64,000 bases of DNA from Uliginosibacterium sp. (GTDB lineage: Bacteria; Pseudomonadota; Gammaproteobacteria; Burkholderiales; Rhodocyclaceae): the NCBI GenBank assembly GCA_016718265.1, contig JADKDZ010000004.1, forward strand, positions 1 to 64,000. Direction: 5' to 3'. This document shows positions 39,824 through 50,922 of the stretch, piece after piece. The notes under the pieces are model-generated. The model ran no database searches and had not been told where the DNA came from. It saw nothing but the letters and a program-made list of their open reading frames with translations. A program made the translations under genes and the position numbers. The first letter of the stretch is position 1, and the number at the start of each line of letters is the position of its first letter.

Positions 39824-41995
39824 TCAGCGCAAGGGCGAGGGGATGCAGACCACGAACTCGGCACCGCCGCCGTCGCGGTTGCGGGCGTAGATGATGCCGC
39901 CGTGGGCCCATGACGATTTCCTTGCAGATCGACAAAGCCGAGCCCGGTGCCACCGGCGCTGCTTTTGGTCTGGCTGCTCTGGGTGAAGGATTCGAAGATG
40001 GTGTCGAGCTCGGCGGGCGGGATGCCGAGGCCGTCATCGCAGATGCGTAGCTCCATGGCGGGCATGTGGGGCAGCGCCTCGCTGTGGGAGTGCACTTGCA
40101 GTTCGGTCGTAGCGACGCTGAGGCGGAGCGTGCCGCCTTCGGGCGAGAACTTGACGGCGTTCGAGATGAGGTTGCGGACGACCTGGCCCAGACGCATGGG
40201 GTCGCCGACCACGACGCCGTCATCGTCGAGCGCGGTGTCGAGGCGGAGGCGTTTGGCGGCGAGGGCCGCTTCGAATTCGCGCAAGGCTTCCTGGGTGACG
40301 ACGCGCAGGCGGACGCGCTGGAGGGCGAGGTCCATGCGGCCGGCTTCGAGCTTGGCGAGGTCGAGCAGGTCGTTGAGCAGCAGCATGAGGCGTTCGCCAC
40401 TGGTGCGGATGCGCTCGAAGTAGTCGCGCAGCTTCTGCGGTGGGGCTTCGAGGGCACGGTCTTCGCCCAGTCGCGCGAAGCTGAGCACGGCGTGCATGGG
40501 GTGCGCAATTCGTGCGTCATGTTGCTGAGGAAGCTGGTTTTGGCGGCGCTGGCGTCTTCGGCCTTGGTCTTGGCGCGCAGCAGACTGGCGGTCTGCTCCT
40601 GCACGAGGTCTTGCAGCTGGTTGCGGTGGCGGCGGAGTTCTTCTTCGAAGGCCTTGCGCTGGGTGATGTCGGAGTAGGTTGCGATCATCCGCGTTGGGCG
40701 GCCATAGCCGTCGCGCTCCATGATCTGGCCGCGATCGATCACCCAGACGTAGCGCTCGTCCTGGCGGCGGAGGCGGTATTCGGCGAAGTAGACGGGCGAG
40801 CGTCCGTCCAGATGGGCCTGCAGGGCGGCCATGGCGGATTCGATGTCTTCGGGGTGGATGCGGCGGATGCGCTCTTCTGGGCTATCGCCGATGTCATGGT
40901 CGGTGTAGCCGAGCATGCGCTTCCAGCGGGGGGAGTAGTAGGTGATGTTGGCCTGGATGTTCCAGTCCCACACGCCGTCTCCGGCACCTTCAAGCGCAAA
41001 CTTCCAGCGCGCCTCGGTGCGGCGCAGGGCGGTAATGTCCGAAAGCGTCCCGATGATGACGGGCTGCTGGTCGACATCCTTGCCCAGCACCTTGCGGACG
41101 ATGAGCTGGCGGAGCTGGCCGTGGGCGTCACTGAGCACGGCTTCACGGTCGCGGATGTTGTCGATCTCACCCCGGATCAGGGCGGCTTCTTCCGCTTCGT
41201 CCGGTTCGGCAAAGGCGGGGCGGTGAGTTCGCCAAAGGGTTTGCCGAGGATTTCGGCCGGCGGGCGGCAAAACAGGTCGTTCAAGGCGCGGTTGCTCATC
41301 ACGAAGCAGCCTTTGGCATTGCGGACGAAGACCGGCGTCGGCAGGGCGTCGAGCAGGCGTTGGAAGTAGTCGAGCAGCTGCGCCTGCTTGGCCAGGGCGC
41401 TCCGGAGTTCCAGCTCGGCCAGACGCAGCCCGGTGATGTTGAAACTGGCGCCGACGATGATCGCCTCCCCCTGCGGGCTCCAGGCGCGCTCTTTGGAGAT
41501 GATGCGGTGAATGTGTTTGCCGTTGACCGGGGAGATGAAGCACTCTTCCCGCAACACCTTTTCGCCGGCAAGAATGCGCTGGTCTTCGTCAGCGATGGCC
41601 TGGGCGTTCTCGTCTGTGAGCAGAATCTCGGCGGCCGTCTTGCCGACAAGTGCTTCAATGGGTTTTCCCCGCTGGCTGGCGAAAGCCTCGTTGATGAGCA
41701 CAAAACGCCCTTGCGCATCTTTGATGAAGGTGGGCTCGGGGATGTGGTTGAGGATCTCTTGCAGACTGGCCATCGAGGCCGAGGCGATCCGCTGTTGCGT
41801 ACGCTGCTCGCAGCGCTGCTGCCAGCGGCCGATCAGCAGCGCGATGGCGGCGAAGGCGAGCAGTGCGGCGCTCCAGCGCGGAATGGGCAGCGCCCAGGTG
41901 AGCAGCGCCGCGGCCGTCACGGCTGCACTGAGGGAAAGCGGCGAGATCAGCGCCCCGGGGGGCCGCCAACGCAGCGACATGAACGTGGGCTCCAT
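39824..41995 (-). CDS. Membrane PAS sensor histidine kinase (three frame breaks)
   Basis: Two membrane helices (LSLSAAVTAAALLTWALPIP, SAALLAFAAIALLIG), then at least three PAS domains (ILNHIPEPTFIKDAQGRFVLIN; LLDALPTPVFVRNAKGCFVMSN; KFALEGAGDGVWDWNIQANITYYS with SDITQRKAFEEE), a coiled coil, the HisKA box FLSNMTHELRTP with the phosphorylatable His, then the ATPase N box NLISNAVKFSPEGG, the DDGLGIPPAELDTIFESF G1 box and GTGLGL-SICKEIV. Breaks at about 41225, 40495 and 39918 separate the parts. It has about 720 residues. No response regulator lies beside it, so it is an orphan here. A divergent Uup gene starts 146 bases away. Confidence 0.85.
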
Positions 41996-42140
41996 ATCTT
42001 CCCGGGCGGTGAATGGGTAATTGGCGCCGCAGGATATCCGACGGTTTACGGCGGGATTGCCCGGAAACTAAGCGGCTAAAAGTGCAGGGCAGCGTAAGGC
42101 GATAGAATCCCGCACTTGCTGATTGCACAGAATTGCCACC

Positions 42141-44035
42141 ATGCCTCTGCTGACCCTTGAAAACGCCTGCCCGCCTTTGGCGATTTTTGCTTTGCTCGAC
42201 CATGCCGAGCTGGTGCTGGAGCCGGGAGAGAAGCTGGCGCTGATCGGCCGCAATGGGGCAGGCAAGTCCAGCTTGCTGCGCACGCTGGCGGGACAGGCGC
42301 GGCTGGACGACGGCACGGTCTGGCGCCAGCAGGGCTTGCGTGTGGCCTACGTGGCACAGGAGCCGGATTTCGCCCCGATCGTGATGTGTTTGCCACGGTG
42401 GCCGAAGGCGTGGGTGAAGCGGCACGACTGATTGCGGAGTACCACGCCTGCGCGCAGCTGGTGGCGCACGGTGATGAAGCGGCGCTCGCCCGGCTGGAGA
42501 CCCTGCAGCATGCGCTGGAGGCCAGCAACGGCTGGACGCTGCACCACAAGGTGGAGCACGTGATCGACCGTTTGCGGCTCGATGGCGAGGCGCAGGTGGC
42601 GAGCCTGTCGGGCGGTGGCGTCAAGCGGGTGGCGCTGGCGCGTGCGCTGGCCGGGGAGCCGGAGCTCCTGCTGCTCGACGAGCCGACCAACCACCTTGAT
42701 ATCGAGGCCATCGCCTGGCTGGAGGAGCTGATCAAGTCCTTCCGCGGCAGTGTGATCGTGATTACACATGACCGCTCCTTCATGGATGCGGTGGCGACCC
42801 GCATCATCGAGCTGGATCGTGGCCATCTGGCCAGCTTTCCGGGCAGCTTCAGCGAATACCAGCGGCGCAAGGCCGAGATGCTGGAGATGGAAGCCAAGAC
42901 GAACGCGGAGTTCGACAAATTCCTGGCGCAGGAAGAAGTGTGGATCCGCAAGGGTGTGGAGGCACGGCGCACGCGGAACGAAGGCCGGGTGCGGCGACTC
43001 GAAGACTTGCGCCGTCAGCGTGCGGCGCGGCGCGACCGCCTGGGGGACGTGAATTTTCAGCTCGAACGCGGTGAGCAGAGCGGGCAGTTGATCGCCGAGC
43101 TGAGCGATGTCAGCAAGGCGTTTGGCAGCAAGACGGTGATCAGCAAGCTCTCGCTGCGGCTGATGCGCGGCGACCGGATCGGCCTGATCGGGCCGAATGG
43201 GGCGGGCAAGACCACGCTGCTCAAGCTGATTCTGGGCGATCTGGAGCCCGATACGGGCACGGTGCGGCGCGGCACGAAGCAGCAGGTGGCCTACTTCGAC
43301 CAGTTTCGCAGCGTGCTGGACCCCGATGCCGTGCTGACCGATGTGATCAGCCCGGGATCTGACTACGTGGAAATCGGCAGTGCGCGCAAACACGTGATCG
43401 GCTACCTCGAAGATTTTCTGTTTGCGCCGCAGCGGGCGCGGTCGCCGGTGAAATCGCTGTCTGGCGGCGAGCGCAACCGGCTCTTGCTGGCGCGGCTGTT
43501 TGCCCGCCCGTCGAATATCCTGGTGCTCGACGAGCCGACGAATGATCTCGACATCGAGACGCTGGAGCTGCTGGAGCAGTTGCTGGCGGAGTTCGACGGC
43601 ACGGTGTTTCTGGTCAGTCACGACCGGACTTTTCTCGATAACGTGGTGACCCAGAGCATTGCCTTCGAGGGCGAGGGCCACTGGCGCGAGTACCCCGGCG
43701 GTTACTCGGACTGGCAGCGTCAGCGCAAACCGACTGACGCGCCGAAGGCGCCACCGAAGGCCGAGACGGCGAAAACCGAGGACAAGCGCACCGCGAGCCA
43801 GAATCGCCCGGCCAAGCTATCGTTCAACGAGAAGCGCGAGCTGGAGGTCTTGCCGGACAAGATCGCGGCGCTGGAAGCCGAGCAGGGCCAATTGCAGCAG
43901 CAGCTGGCCGACCCCGCGGTGTATCGCGACCGGCCAACCGAGGTGCCGGCGATGAATGCCCGGCTCGGCCAGATCGACGAGGAACTTTTAACGCTTCTGG
44001 AGCGCTGGGAAGCGCTGGAGGCCAAGACGGTCTAG
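42141..44035 (+). CDS. uup: ABC-F ATPase Uup (one frameshift)
   Basis: Two ABC ATPase units: Walker A GRNGAGKSS and GPNGAGKTT, signatures LSGGGVKR and LSGGERNR, Walker B LLLLDEPTNHLDIEA and ILVLDEPTNDLDIET, switch His in VIVITHDRSF and FLVSHDRTF. A linker (RRKAEMLEMEAKTNAEFDKF) joins them and a C-terminal coiled coil (KREELEVLPDKIAALEAEQG-like) marks Uup, which binds DNA and acts at stalled ribosomes or in recombination. One base is missing at about 42383, splitting the first 80 residues from the rest; with it restored the protein is about 632 residues. No membrane partner is expected. Confidence 0.92.
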
Positions 44036-44058
44036 TCGTCATTGTCGGGAGGACGCGC

Positions 44059-45396
44059 ATGAATCCACACAACCCTGGCACGCTGGTCCGGGCATCCATC
44101 CTGCATTTCTTGCGCGATCCGGGGCCGGAGCCTGATCCATCCGCCTGGCAGTACTTCGAAGATGGCGCGCTATACATTGAGGACGGTCGGGTTCGCCGCT
44201 GTGGCGGCTGGGATGAGGTTCTGGCAGCACTGCCAGACATGGCGCAGGCGGCCGCGCGCTACCTTGACTACCGGGGCAAATTGCTGGTGCCAGGCTTCAT
44301 CGATTGCCATGTGCACTACCCGCAAGCGCGGATCATGGGGGCCTATGGGCGACAGCTGCTCGACTGGCTGGCGCACGATACCTTTCCGGCCGAAATGGCG
44401 CTCGCCGATGCCGACCTGGCCCGAGCCAGTGCCGAGCACTTCGCGCAGCGCATGCTGGCGCATGGCACGACGACGGCATCGGTGTTTGCGACGGTGCATG
44501 CGCATTCGGTGGATGCGTTTTTCGAGGCCGCACAACGTCGTCAGCTGCGGGTGTTGTGTGGCAAGGTGATGATGGACCGGAATTGCCCCGAGGCGCTGCG
44601 GGACTCACCCGAACAAGCCTGGGAGGAATGCCGCGCGCTGATCGATCGTTGGCACGGGAAGGAGCGCTTGCGCTATGCGGTGACGCCGCGCTTTGCGCCG
44701 ACCTCAAGTGCCGCCCAACTCGACGTGGCGGGCCGCTTGCTGGAGAGCGCGCCGGACCTTCATCTGCAGAGCCATCTTTCAGAGAACCCGGGCGAGCTGG
44801 CCTGGGTCAGGACCTTGTTTCCCGACTGCCGGGACTACACTGATGTCTATCGCCAACATGGCCTGCTGCGGCCGAGCGCAATTTATGGTCATGGCGTTCA
44901 TCTCAGCGAGGGAGAGTTGGCCGTGCTGGCCCAAAGCGGTGCTGCCTTGGCGTTCTGCCCGAGCTCAAATCGATTTCTGGGAAGTGGGCATATGGACGCG
45001 TCGCGCGCCCTGGCTGCAGGTGTCCGCCTCGGCCTGGCCAGCGATGTCGGCGCGGGCACCAGCCTGTCGATGCTGCGTACAATGGCCGCGGCTTATGAGG
45101 TCAGCATGGCGACGCCGCTCGCGCTCAATCCCTGGCGACTCTGGTATCTGGCGACGCAAGGTGGCGCGGAGGCGCTGCGGCTGGATGAGTGGATCGGCAA
45201 CTTTACCGAGGGCAAAGAGGCTGACTTCGTGGTGCTGGACTGGCAGGCGACGCCTGATCTGGCCTGGCGGATTGCGCACTGTGACGATCTGGCAGAGCGT
45301 TTGTTTGCTTTGCTGATGCTGGGCGACGAGCGTTGCGTGGTGGCGACGCACATCCTCGGGCAGGCCGCATTCGTTTCGGGCCAAGAGCGCCGATAG
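44059..45396 (+). CDS. guaD: Guanine deaminase
   Basis: 445 residues, amidohydrolase fold. The metal motif HxH is in GFIDCHVHYPQ, further ligands are in HLQSHLSENPGE, IYGHGVHLSEGE and GLASDVGAGTSLS, and the RxMAxY-type QARIMGAYGRQLLDWL region is specific to guanine deaminases, which convert guanine to xanthine and ammonia in the cytoplasm. GGGAGG lies 7 bases before the ATG. It starts 24 bases after uup and the two may be cotranscribed. A strong hairpin follows 77 bases downstream. Clean frame. Confidence 0.95.
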   Translation: MNPHNPGTLVRASILHFLRDPGPEPDPSAWQYFEDGALYIEDGRVRRCGGWDEVLAALPDMAQAAARYLDYRGKLLVPGFIDCHVHYPQARIMGAYGRQLLDWLAHDTFPAEMALADADLARASAEHFAQRMLAHGTTTASVFATVHAHSVDAFFEAAQRRQLRVLCGKVMMDRNCPEALRDSPEQAWEECRALIDRWHGKERLRYAVTPRFAPTSSAAQLDVAGRLLESAPDLHLQSHLSENPGELAWVRTLFPDCRDYTDVYRQHGLLRPSAIYGHGVHLSEGELAVLAQSGAALAFCPSSNRFLGSGHMDASRALAAGVRLGLASDVGAGTSLSMLRTMAAAYEVSMATPLALNPWRLWYLATQGGAEALRLDEWIGNFTEGKEADFVVLDWQATPDLAWRIAHCDDLAERLFALLMLGDERCVVATHILGQAAFVSGQERR

Positions 45397-45472
45397 TCAG
45401 CCCGGGTTCGCATGTTTGCAATGGGCGAATAAGATTATCGCCTTGGTATTTCTCTCGAACCGTAAACGATTA

Positions 45473-45498
45473 AGGCCCAGTACTTGCGTACTGGGCCT
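45473..45498. terminator. Bidirectional hairpin between guaD and tRNA-Asn
   Basis: A perfect 11-base stem, AGGCCCAGTAC / GTACTGGGCCT, with a 4-base loop. It lies between the convergent guaD and tRNA-Asn genes and can end both transcripts. The flanking T runs are short on both strands. Confidence 0.75.
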
Positions 45499-45505
45499 AG
45501 AATCT

Positions 45506-45581
45506 TGGCTCCCCGACCTGGGCTCGAACCAGGGACCTACGGATTAACAGTCCGGCGCTCTACCGACTGAGCTATCGAGGA
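45506..45581 (-). tRNA. tRNA-Asn (GUU)
   Basis: Complete 76-base cloverleaf with encoded CCA: acceptor TCCTCGA/TCGGGGA, D-arm GCTCAGTCGGTAGAGC, anticodon arm CCGGA-CTGTTAA-TCCGT with GTT at the anticodon, T-arm CCTGG-TTCGAGC-CCAGG. All stems pair normally, in contrast to the tRNA-Arg at 33963. Confidence 0.97.
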
Positions 45582-45709
45582 ATCGAGAAGAAGAATTTTA
45601 GAGATGTTCCGACCGACCGTCAACCCATTTTGGAGCTTGGCGCGAAACTCGGGTACATTCCACCCATCAGGCAAAAGCCTAGCGTGTTGGATTTTCGGAG
45701 GATGGATCG

Positions 45710-46906
45710 ATGTCGATGACCTTGTTTCCCCGGCGTGCGCAGCAACTGCGTCGTTTGGCCGCCGTGCTGGCGCTGTCGGCGCTTCCTTTGGTGGCAAACG
45801 CTGCGACGGAGTCGTTCTTCTGGCTGGGCTTGCCGGTCACTTTCAAGGCCAAGGAATACGCATTCAAACCCTGGCCGGCCTATGAGCTTCGCCAGCTGCA
45901 GGTGCAGACGACACAACCCATCGACATGAAGCACGTCTGGCTGACGCCCGACTGGAGCTCATGGATGACCGAATTCAAGACCAACCGCATGCGTGCTGAA
46001 GTCGACGAGATAGTTGCCAAGCCGGCGGCACTGGCCCGTCTGGGGACGTCGGACGGCCCTTCGTCGCGCAAGATCACGCGGGTGAATTTCGCCCGCCTCA
46101 AGCTGCAGGTTGGCGCAACGACGCTGGAGTTTCCGGCCGGGACGATGAATTTTGGCGGTGACGGTACGCTGACCGAGGTTCGTATCGCGCTGGGGGACAA
46201 GATTGAGGTTTCCCTCAAGCCAACCGCCGGCAAGCTTGGCGTGACCGTCCAGACGGAACGACTCACTCTGCCGGCCTTGCCGGCGTTGGCCTTTACAAGC
46301 GTGGTGGCGCAGGGCGAGATCGACGAGCAAGGGATTACGCTCGATAAAATCGGCGCTAATGGCGATGGCGGTGCCGTGGGAGGCTCACTGCGCGTCGACC
46401 TGAGTGAGGGCGCTGTGCTGAGCGGGAACCTTACTTTCAACAGCTTGCGCGTGAAGGAAGTGCTGGATCGTCTGTACCCGCGACACGTCGTGGAAGGCTT
46501 TCTGAATGCTGATCTGACCATCAAGTCTTCGGCGGCGAGCATTGTGGAGCTGAAAGCCGCGCCGATCCAGGTGGAGGGCACGTACACGCTGAAGGCCGGA
46601 AGCATTGATCGCTTCGGCTTGTTTGAAGGCATGCGAAAGAGCGGTCGCGGTGTGGTCGGTGGCGGCCTGGTTCGTTTTGAAGCGATTACGGGCAAGTTCG
46701 CCGGTGCGACCGGCGCGATCGCGACCGCAAGCTTTGGCGGTCTCGATAACGGCGGGTTGAAAGGGCAGGGCAGTTTCACGGTCAAGCCGGATGGCCAGCT
46801 GGCTGGCTCGGTCGGCGGGACGCTCAGACTGCCAGGTGGGCAGACGGAAGCACGCAATCTGCAATTGACCGGTAAGGCCTCGGCACCGATTCTTTCGGTG
46901 CGCTGA
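45710..46906 (+). CDS. Exported AsmA-like/DUF protein of the envelope
   Basis: 398 residues with a signal peptide (VLALSALPLVANAA). The body is all-beta with repeated strand patterns (GTLTEVRIALGDKIEVSLKPTAGKLGV, GGSLRVDLSEGAVLSGNLTFNSLRV, GFLNADLTIKSSAASIVELKAAP, VEGTYTLKAGSIDRFGLFEGMRKSG), like the C-terminal part of AsmA/TamB-type proteins that handle lipids in the periplasm. Clean frame. Start at ATG 45710, seven bases after a GGAGGA site. A thioredoxin-like gene follows after 17 bases, probably cotranscribed. Confidence 0.7.
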   Translation: MSMTLFPRRAQQLRRLAAVLALSALPLVANAATESFFWLGLPVTFKAKEYAFKPWPAYELRQLQVQTTQPIDMKHVWLTPDWSSWMTEFKTNRMRAEVDEIVAKPAALARLGTSDGPSSRKITRVNFARLKLQVGATTLEFPAGTMNFGGDGTLTEVRIALGDKIEVSLKPTAGKLGVTVQTERLTLPALPALAFTSVVAQGEIDEQGITLDKIGANGDGGAVGGSLRVDLSEGAVLSGNLTFNSLRVKEVLDRLYPRHVVEGFLNADLTIKSSAASIVELKAAPIQVEGTYTLKAGSIDRFGLFEGMRKSGRGVVGGGLVRFEAITGKFAGATGAIATASFGGLDNGGLKGQGSFTVKPDGQLAGSVGGTLRLPGGQTEARNLQLTGKASAPILSVR

Positions 46907-46923
46907 CGCGGCGGGGCATCTGA

Positions 46924-47286
46924 TTGAGCAATCTGTTTGTGGCGTGCCTGTGTGCAGAGTGGTGCGGCACGTGTCGCGAGTATCGGCCAGAATTCGTGCG
47001 GCTGGGAGAGCGGTTTCCGCAGGTAGCGTTTGTGTGGGTGGATATCGAGGACTCGCCAGAAGTCGTCGATGATCTGGATGTGGAGAATTTCCCCAGCATC
47101 GTGATCCAGCGCGGCAATGACGTGCTGTTTTACGGGCCGATGCTGCCGCAAATCGGCTTGCTGGAACGCCTGATTCAGACTTACTTGGCGCTGACTGACG
47201 AAGAAGCGCGGGCCTATGTGCAAGGCAACTCGGAAAGGCTTGCCTGGCAAGGCTTTGCCGACATCCGCGGGCGACTGCCCAGCTAG
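46924..47286 (+). CDS. Thioredoxin-like protein
   Basis: 120 residues beginning at a TTG: SNLFVACLCAEWCGTCREYRPEF contains the active-site CGTC in the usual place after the first strand, followed by VAFVWVDIEDSPEVVDDLDVENFPSIVI with the cis-Pro. No signal peptide, so cytoplasmic. CGTC differs from the classical CGPC and suggests a changed redox potential. It sits between an envelope protein and an aminotransferase and is followed by a strong terminator. Confidence 0.85.
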   Translation: MSNLFVACLCAEWCGTCREYRPEFVRLGERFPQVAFVWVDIEDSPEVVDDLDVENFPSIVIQRGNDVLFYGPMLPQIGLLERLIQTYLALTDEEARAYVQGNSERLAWQGFADIRGRLPS

Positions 47287-47288
47287 AA

Positions 47289-47320
47289 AAGCAAAAAGGG
47301 CCGTGAGGCCCTTTTTGCTT
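47289..47320. terminator. Bidirectional Rho-independent terminator
   Basis: AAGCAAAAAGGGCC-GTGA-GGCCCTTTTTGCTT: a 14-base perfect stem that starts 3 bases after the thioredoxin-like stop and ends 14 bases before the aminotransferase stop on the other strand, so it ends both transcripts. Confidence 0.95.
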
Positions 47321-47333
47321 GAACCTTTTCCGC

Positions 47334-48539
47334 TTACTTCAGGACCGCCGCAATCGCATCGGCGACGTAATCGATATTCTTGGTGTTCAACGCCGCCAGA
47401 CAGATCCGTCCCGTGGAAACAGCATAGATGCCGAATTCCGTCTTCAAGCGTTCGACCTGGGCAGCGCTCAGGCCGGTATAGCTGAACATGCCGCGCTGCT
47501 TGGTCACGAAGCCAAAATCGGTCGCGACGCCGCGCGCGGCAAGCTTCTCGACCAGGCTGGTGCGCATCTCGCGGATACGGACGCGCATGCCGGCCAGCTC
47601 GTCTTCCCATTGCTTGCGCAACTCAGGCGAAGCGAGCACTGCAGCGACGACGGCACCGCCATGCGTTGGCGGGTTGGAGTAGTTGGTGCGGACCACACGC
47701 TTGACCTGCGACATCACTCGGCCCGCTTCTTCTTTGCTGGCGGTGACTACAGTCAGGGCGCCGACACGCTCGCCATACAGTGAAAATGACTTCGAGAACG
47801 AGCTGGAGATGAAGAACTGCAGGCCCGAGGCGGCGAAAGCGCGCACTGCGACCGCGTCGGCGTCGATCCCGTCTGCGAACCCCTGGTAGGCCATGTCGAG
47901 GAAGGGAATCAGCCCGCGTGCCTGGCAGACGGCAACCACTTCCGCCCACTGCGCGTCAGAAAGGTCGGCCCCGGTCGGATTGTGGCAGCAGGCGTGCAGG
48001 ATGATGATCGAGCCCGCGGTCAGCCCGCTCAGGAATTGCTTCATCGCTGCGAAGTTCGCCCCACGGCTGGCCGCATCGTAATAAGGGTAGTTTTCGACGT
48101 CGAAACCGGCCGACTCGAACAGGGCGCGGTGGTTCTCCCAGCTCGGGTCGGAGATATACACCTTGGCTTGGGGCAACAGGCGCTTGAGATAGTCGGCACC
48201 GACCTTCAATGCGCCCGTGCCACCCAGGGCTTCGACCGTCAGCGTTTTGCCCTCAGCGATCAGTGCGGAATCCTTGCCAAAGAGCAGGGCTGCGACGGCG
48301 CTGTTGTAGGCGGCAAGCCCTTCGATGGGCTGGTAACCCCGCGCCGGCGCTGCTTCCAGGCGGGCCTTTTCGGCGGCTTTGACCGCAGCGAGCAGGGGGA
48401 TTTTGCCTTCGTCGGTGAAGTAGACGCCAACGCCGAGATTGACCTTGGTAGTGCGCGTATCAGCGGCGAATGCTTCGTTCAGACCCAGGATGGGATCGCG
48501 CGGTGCCATTTCGACGGCGGCAAAAATCGACGAACTCAT
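47334..48539 (-). CDS. tyrB: Aspartate/aromatic aminotransferase
   Basis: 401 residues, class I PLP enzyme. Motifs: NLGVGVYFTDEGKIPLL at the N-terminus, YQPIEGLAAYN, HACCHNPTGADLS, FLDMAYQGFADG and the PLP lysine in SSSFSKSFSLYGERVGAL, then TGRICLAALNTKN with the substrate Arg. All are diagnostic of AspC/TyrB; the two cannot be told apart by eye. It transfers amino groups between glutamate and oxaloacetate or aromatic keto acids in the cytoplasm. I chose the ATG at 48539 because it fits the family N-terminus. It diverges from uvrB with 128 bases between them. Confidence 0.92.
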   Translation of the reverse strand: MSSSIFAAVEMAPRDPILGLNEAFAADTRTTKVNLGVGVYFTDEGKIPLLAAVKAAEKARLEAAPARGYQPIEGLAAYNSAVAALLFGKDSALIAEGKTLTVEALGGTGALKVGADYLKRLLPQAKVYISDPSWENHRALFESAGFDVENYPYYDAASRGANFAAMKQFLSGLTAGSIIILHACCHNPTGADLSDAQWAEVVAVCQARGLIPFLDMAYQGFADGIDADAVAVRAFAASGLQFFISSSFSKSFSLYGERVGALTVVTASKEEAGRVMSQVKRVVRTNYSNPPTHGGAVVAAVLASPELRKQWEDELAGMRVRIREMRTSLVEKLAARGVATDFGFVTKQRGMFSYTGLSAAQVERLKTEFGIYAVSTGRICLAALNTKNIDYVADAIAAVLK

Positions 48540-48667
48540 GAATGCTCCTGTGTTGAGAAGAAAGACCTCGCCGCCATCGCGGCGTGGCACAAAATGCGGA
48601 ATAATCAACGGCTCGCCTCCGTCTTTTGCGTGACAGAGCCAAACCCTTGAAAGCACGGAATTTTAGC

Positions 48668-50734
48668 ATGGCAGATAGCGCTTCTTCTCCCCAGTTCGTC
48701 AGCTTTGAGGGCAGTCCGTTCCGGTTGTATCAGCCTTTTCCGCCCGCCGGTGATCAACCGACCGCAATTGCCCAGTTGTGCGAGGGCATTGAGGATGGGC
48801 TGATGTTCCAGACCTTGCTCGGCGTCACAGGTTCCGGCAAAACCTACACCATGGCCAACGTGATTGCGCGCATGGGCCGTCCGGCAATCGTGCTGGCGCC
48901 CAACAAGACACTGGCCGCCCAGCTCTATGCCGAGTTTCGCGAGTTCTTTCCCGAGAATGCGGTCGAGTATTTTGTGTCGTATTACGACTACTACCAGCCC
49001 GAGGCTTACGTGCCCTCGCGTGACCTGTTCATCGAGAAAGATTCCGCGATCAACGAGCACATCGAGCAGATGCGGCTCTCGGCGACCAAGAGCCTGCTGG
49101 AGCGGCGCGACGTCGTGATTGTGGCGACAGTCTCGTGCATCTACGGGATCGGCGACCCTGTTGATTACCACAGCATGATCCTGCACTTGCGGGAGGGCGA
49201 GAAGATGCCTCAGCGCGACGTGGTGCAACGGCTTGTCGGCATGCAGTACGAGCGTAACGATGTCGATTTCCAGCGCGGCACCTTTCGCGTGCGGGGTGAC
49301 GTGATCGACGTGTTTCCGGCCGAAAGCGCCGAGTTGGCGTTACGCATCGAGCTATTCGACGACGAAATCGAGCATTTGACCCTGTTTGATCCGCTCACCG
49401 GCCACCTCAAGCAGAAGCTTGGTCGCTTCACGGTCTTTCCGTCCAGCCACTACGTTACCCCTCGTGCCACGGTGCTGAAGGCGGTCGAGAAGATCAAGGA
49501 AGAGTTGCGCGAGCGGATCGAGTTCTACCAGCGCAGTGGCAAGCTTGTTGAAGCACAGCGTATCGAACAGCGCACCCGGTTTGACCTGGAAATGCTCTCG
49601 GAATTGGGTTTCTGCAAGGGCATCGAGAACTACTCCCGCCACATGTCGGGCAGGCTGCCGGGGGATCCGCCGCCGACCTTGATCGACTACATGCCGCCCG
49701 ACTCGCTGATGTTTGTCGACGAGTCTCACGTTGCGATTCCGCAGGTTGGCGGCATGTTCAAGGGAGACCAGGCGCGCAAGCTCAATCTTGTCGAGTTCGG
49801 CTTCCGTTTGCCCTCCGCCGCAGATAACCGGCCGCTCAAGTTCGATGAATTCGAACGCCTCATGCCGCAGACCGTATTCGTCTCCGCAACCCCTGCTGCC
49901 TATGAAGAGGCGCACCAGGGCCAGGTCGTCGAACAGGTGGTGCGCCCCACCGGGCTGGTTGATCCGATGGTGGACGTGCGCCCGGCGATCAGCCAGGTGG
50001 ATGACGTGCTCATGGAGATCCGCAAGCGCATCGCGGTGGAGGAACGCATTCTGGTGACGGTGCTCACTAAGCGCATGGCAGAAGATCTTACCAACTACTT
50101 GGTCGAGAACGGCATCCGCGCACGCTACCTGCATAGTGATATCGATACCGTCGAGCGTGTAGAGATTATCCGCGATCTGCGTCTGGGCGAATTTGACGTA
50201 CTCATCGGCATCAACCTGCTGCGTGAAGGGCTCGATATTCCTGAAGTCTCGCTGGTCGCCATTCTTGATGCCGACAAGGAAGGCTTCCTGCGTTCGGTGC
50301 GGTCCCTGATTCAGACCATCGGCCGTGCGGCCCGTCACCTGCATGGCACGGCAATTCTGTATGCCGACAAGGTGACGGACTCAATGCGTGCAGCGATGGG
50401 CGAGACCGAGCGTCGCCGCAACAAACAGATCGCCTTTAACGAAGCCAATGGCATCGTGCCGAAATCGGTGAACAAGCGCATCAAGGACATCATTGACGGT
50501 GTGTATCAGGATGACGCTAACCCGCGCCTGGGCCGTGCTGCGGCAGACGAAGCCAAGGCGCGCAAGAATGATGATTACGCCTTGATGGACGAAAAGACTC
50601 TGGCGCGCACGATCAAACAGCTTGAGAAGGAGATGCAGGAGCATGCGCGCAATCTGGAGTTCGAGAAAGCGGCTGCCGCGCGTGATGAGCTTTTCAAGCT
50701 GCGCCAGCGCGCATTTGGCGCGGACCATCATTGA
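48668..50734 (+). CDS. uvrB: Excinuclease ABC subunit B
   Basis: 688 residues. Walker [11 protein letters not shown], the beta-hairpin [21 protein letters not shown] that clamps DNA, the DESHV box, FVSATPA, the C-terminal helicase motifs ([27 protein letters not shown] and QTIGRAARH) and a terminal UVR domain ([25 protein letters not shown]). UvrB verifies damage in nucleotide-excision repair with UvrA and UvrC. I chose the ATG at 48668 because it matches the family start; the frame is open a little farther. No obvious LexA box in the 128-base upstream gap. Confidence 0.98.
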   Translation: MADSASSPQFVSFEGSPFRLYQPFPPAGDQPTAIAQLCEGIEDGLMFQTLLGVTGSGKTYTMANVIARMGRPAIVLAPNKTLAAQLYAEFREFFPENAVEYFVSYYDYYQPEAYVPSRDLFIEKDSAINEHIEQMRLSATKSLLERRDVVIVATVSCIYGIGDPVDYHSMILHLREGEKMPQRDVVQRLVGMQYERNDVDFQRGTFRVRGDVIDVFPAESAELALRIELFDDEIEHLTLFDPLTGHLKQKLGRFTVFPSSHYVTPRATVLKAVEKIKEELRERIEFYQRSGKLVEAQRIEQRTRFDLEMLSELGFCKGIENYSRHMSGRLPGDPPPTLIDYMPPDSLMFVDESHVAIPQVGGMFKGDQARKLNLVEFGFRLPSAADNRPLKFDEFERLMPQTVFVSATPAAYEEAHQGQVVEQVVRPTGLVDPMVDVRPAISQVDDVLMEIRKRIAVEERILVTVLTKRMAEDLTNYLVENGIRARYLHSDIDTVERVEIIRDLRLGEFDVLIGINLLREGLDIPEVSLVAILDADKEGFLRSVRSLIQTIGRAARHLHGTAILYADKVTDSMRAAMGETERRRNKQIAFNEANGIVPKSVNKRIKDIIDGVYQDDANPRLGRAAADEAKARKNDDYALMDEKTLARTIKQLEKEMQEHARNLEFEKAAAARDELFKLRQRAFGADHH

Positions 50735-50922
50735 GTTTTGCGCACCTGTCGAAAGAACAGGGGTCTTCGATAGGCCGCGCGTACGCATTGCCGGCAACCG
50801 GGATCGCTTATCGCGCCCCCTTGTACCTCAAGCTGCGGGCAGAAAACTGGCGCGATGTCGAGATGGCCGATTGGGGTGGTGTGATCTGCGTCATGAGCGG
50901 CAAGCGCCTGACGACCGGTTGA
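50731..50922 (+). CDS. Small hypothetical ORF overlapping the uvrB stop
   Basis: 63 codons from a TTG that overlaps the uvrB TGA by 4 bases (ATTGAG), the typical coupling pattern. The product ([20 protein letters not shown] ... [18 protein letters not shown]) has no membrane segment and no family I know. It may be real because of the overlap, or a chance frame. Confidence 0.35.
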   Translation: MSFAHLSKEQGSSIGRAYALPATGIAYRAPLYLKLRAENWRDVEMADWGGVICVMSGKRLTTG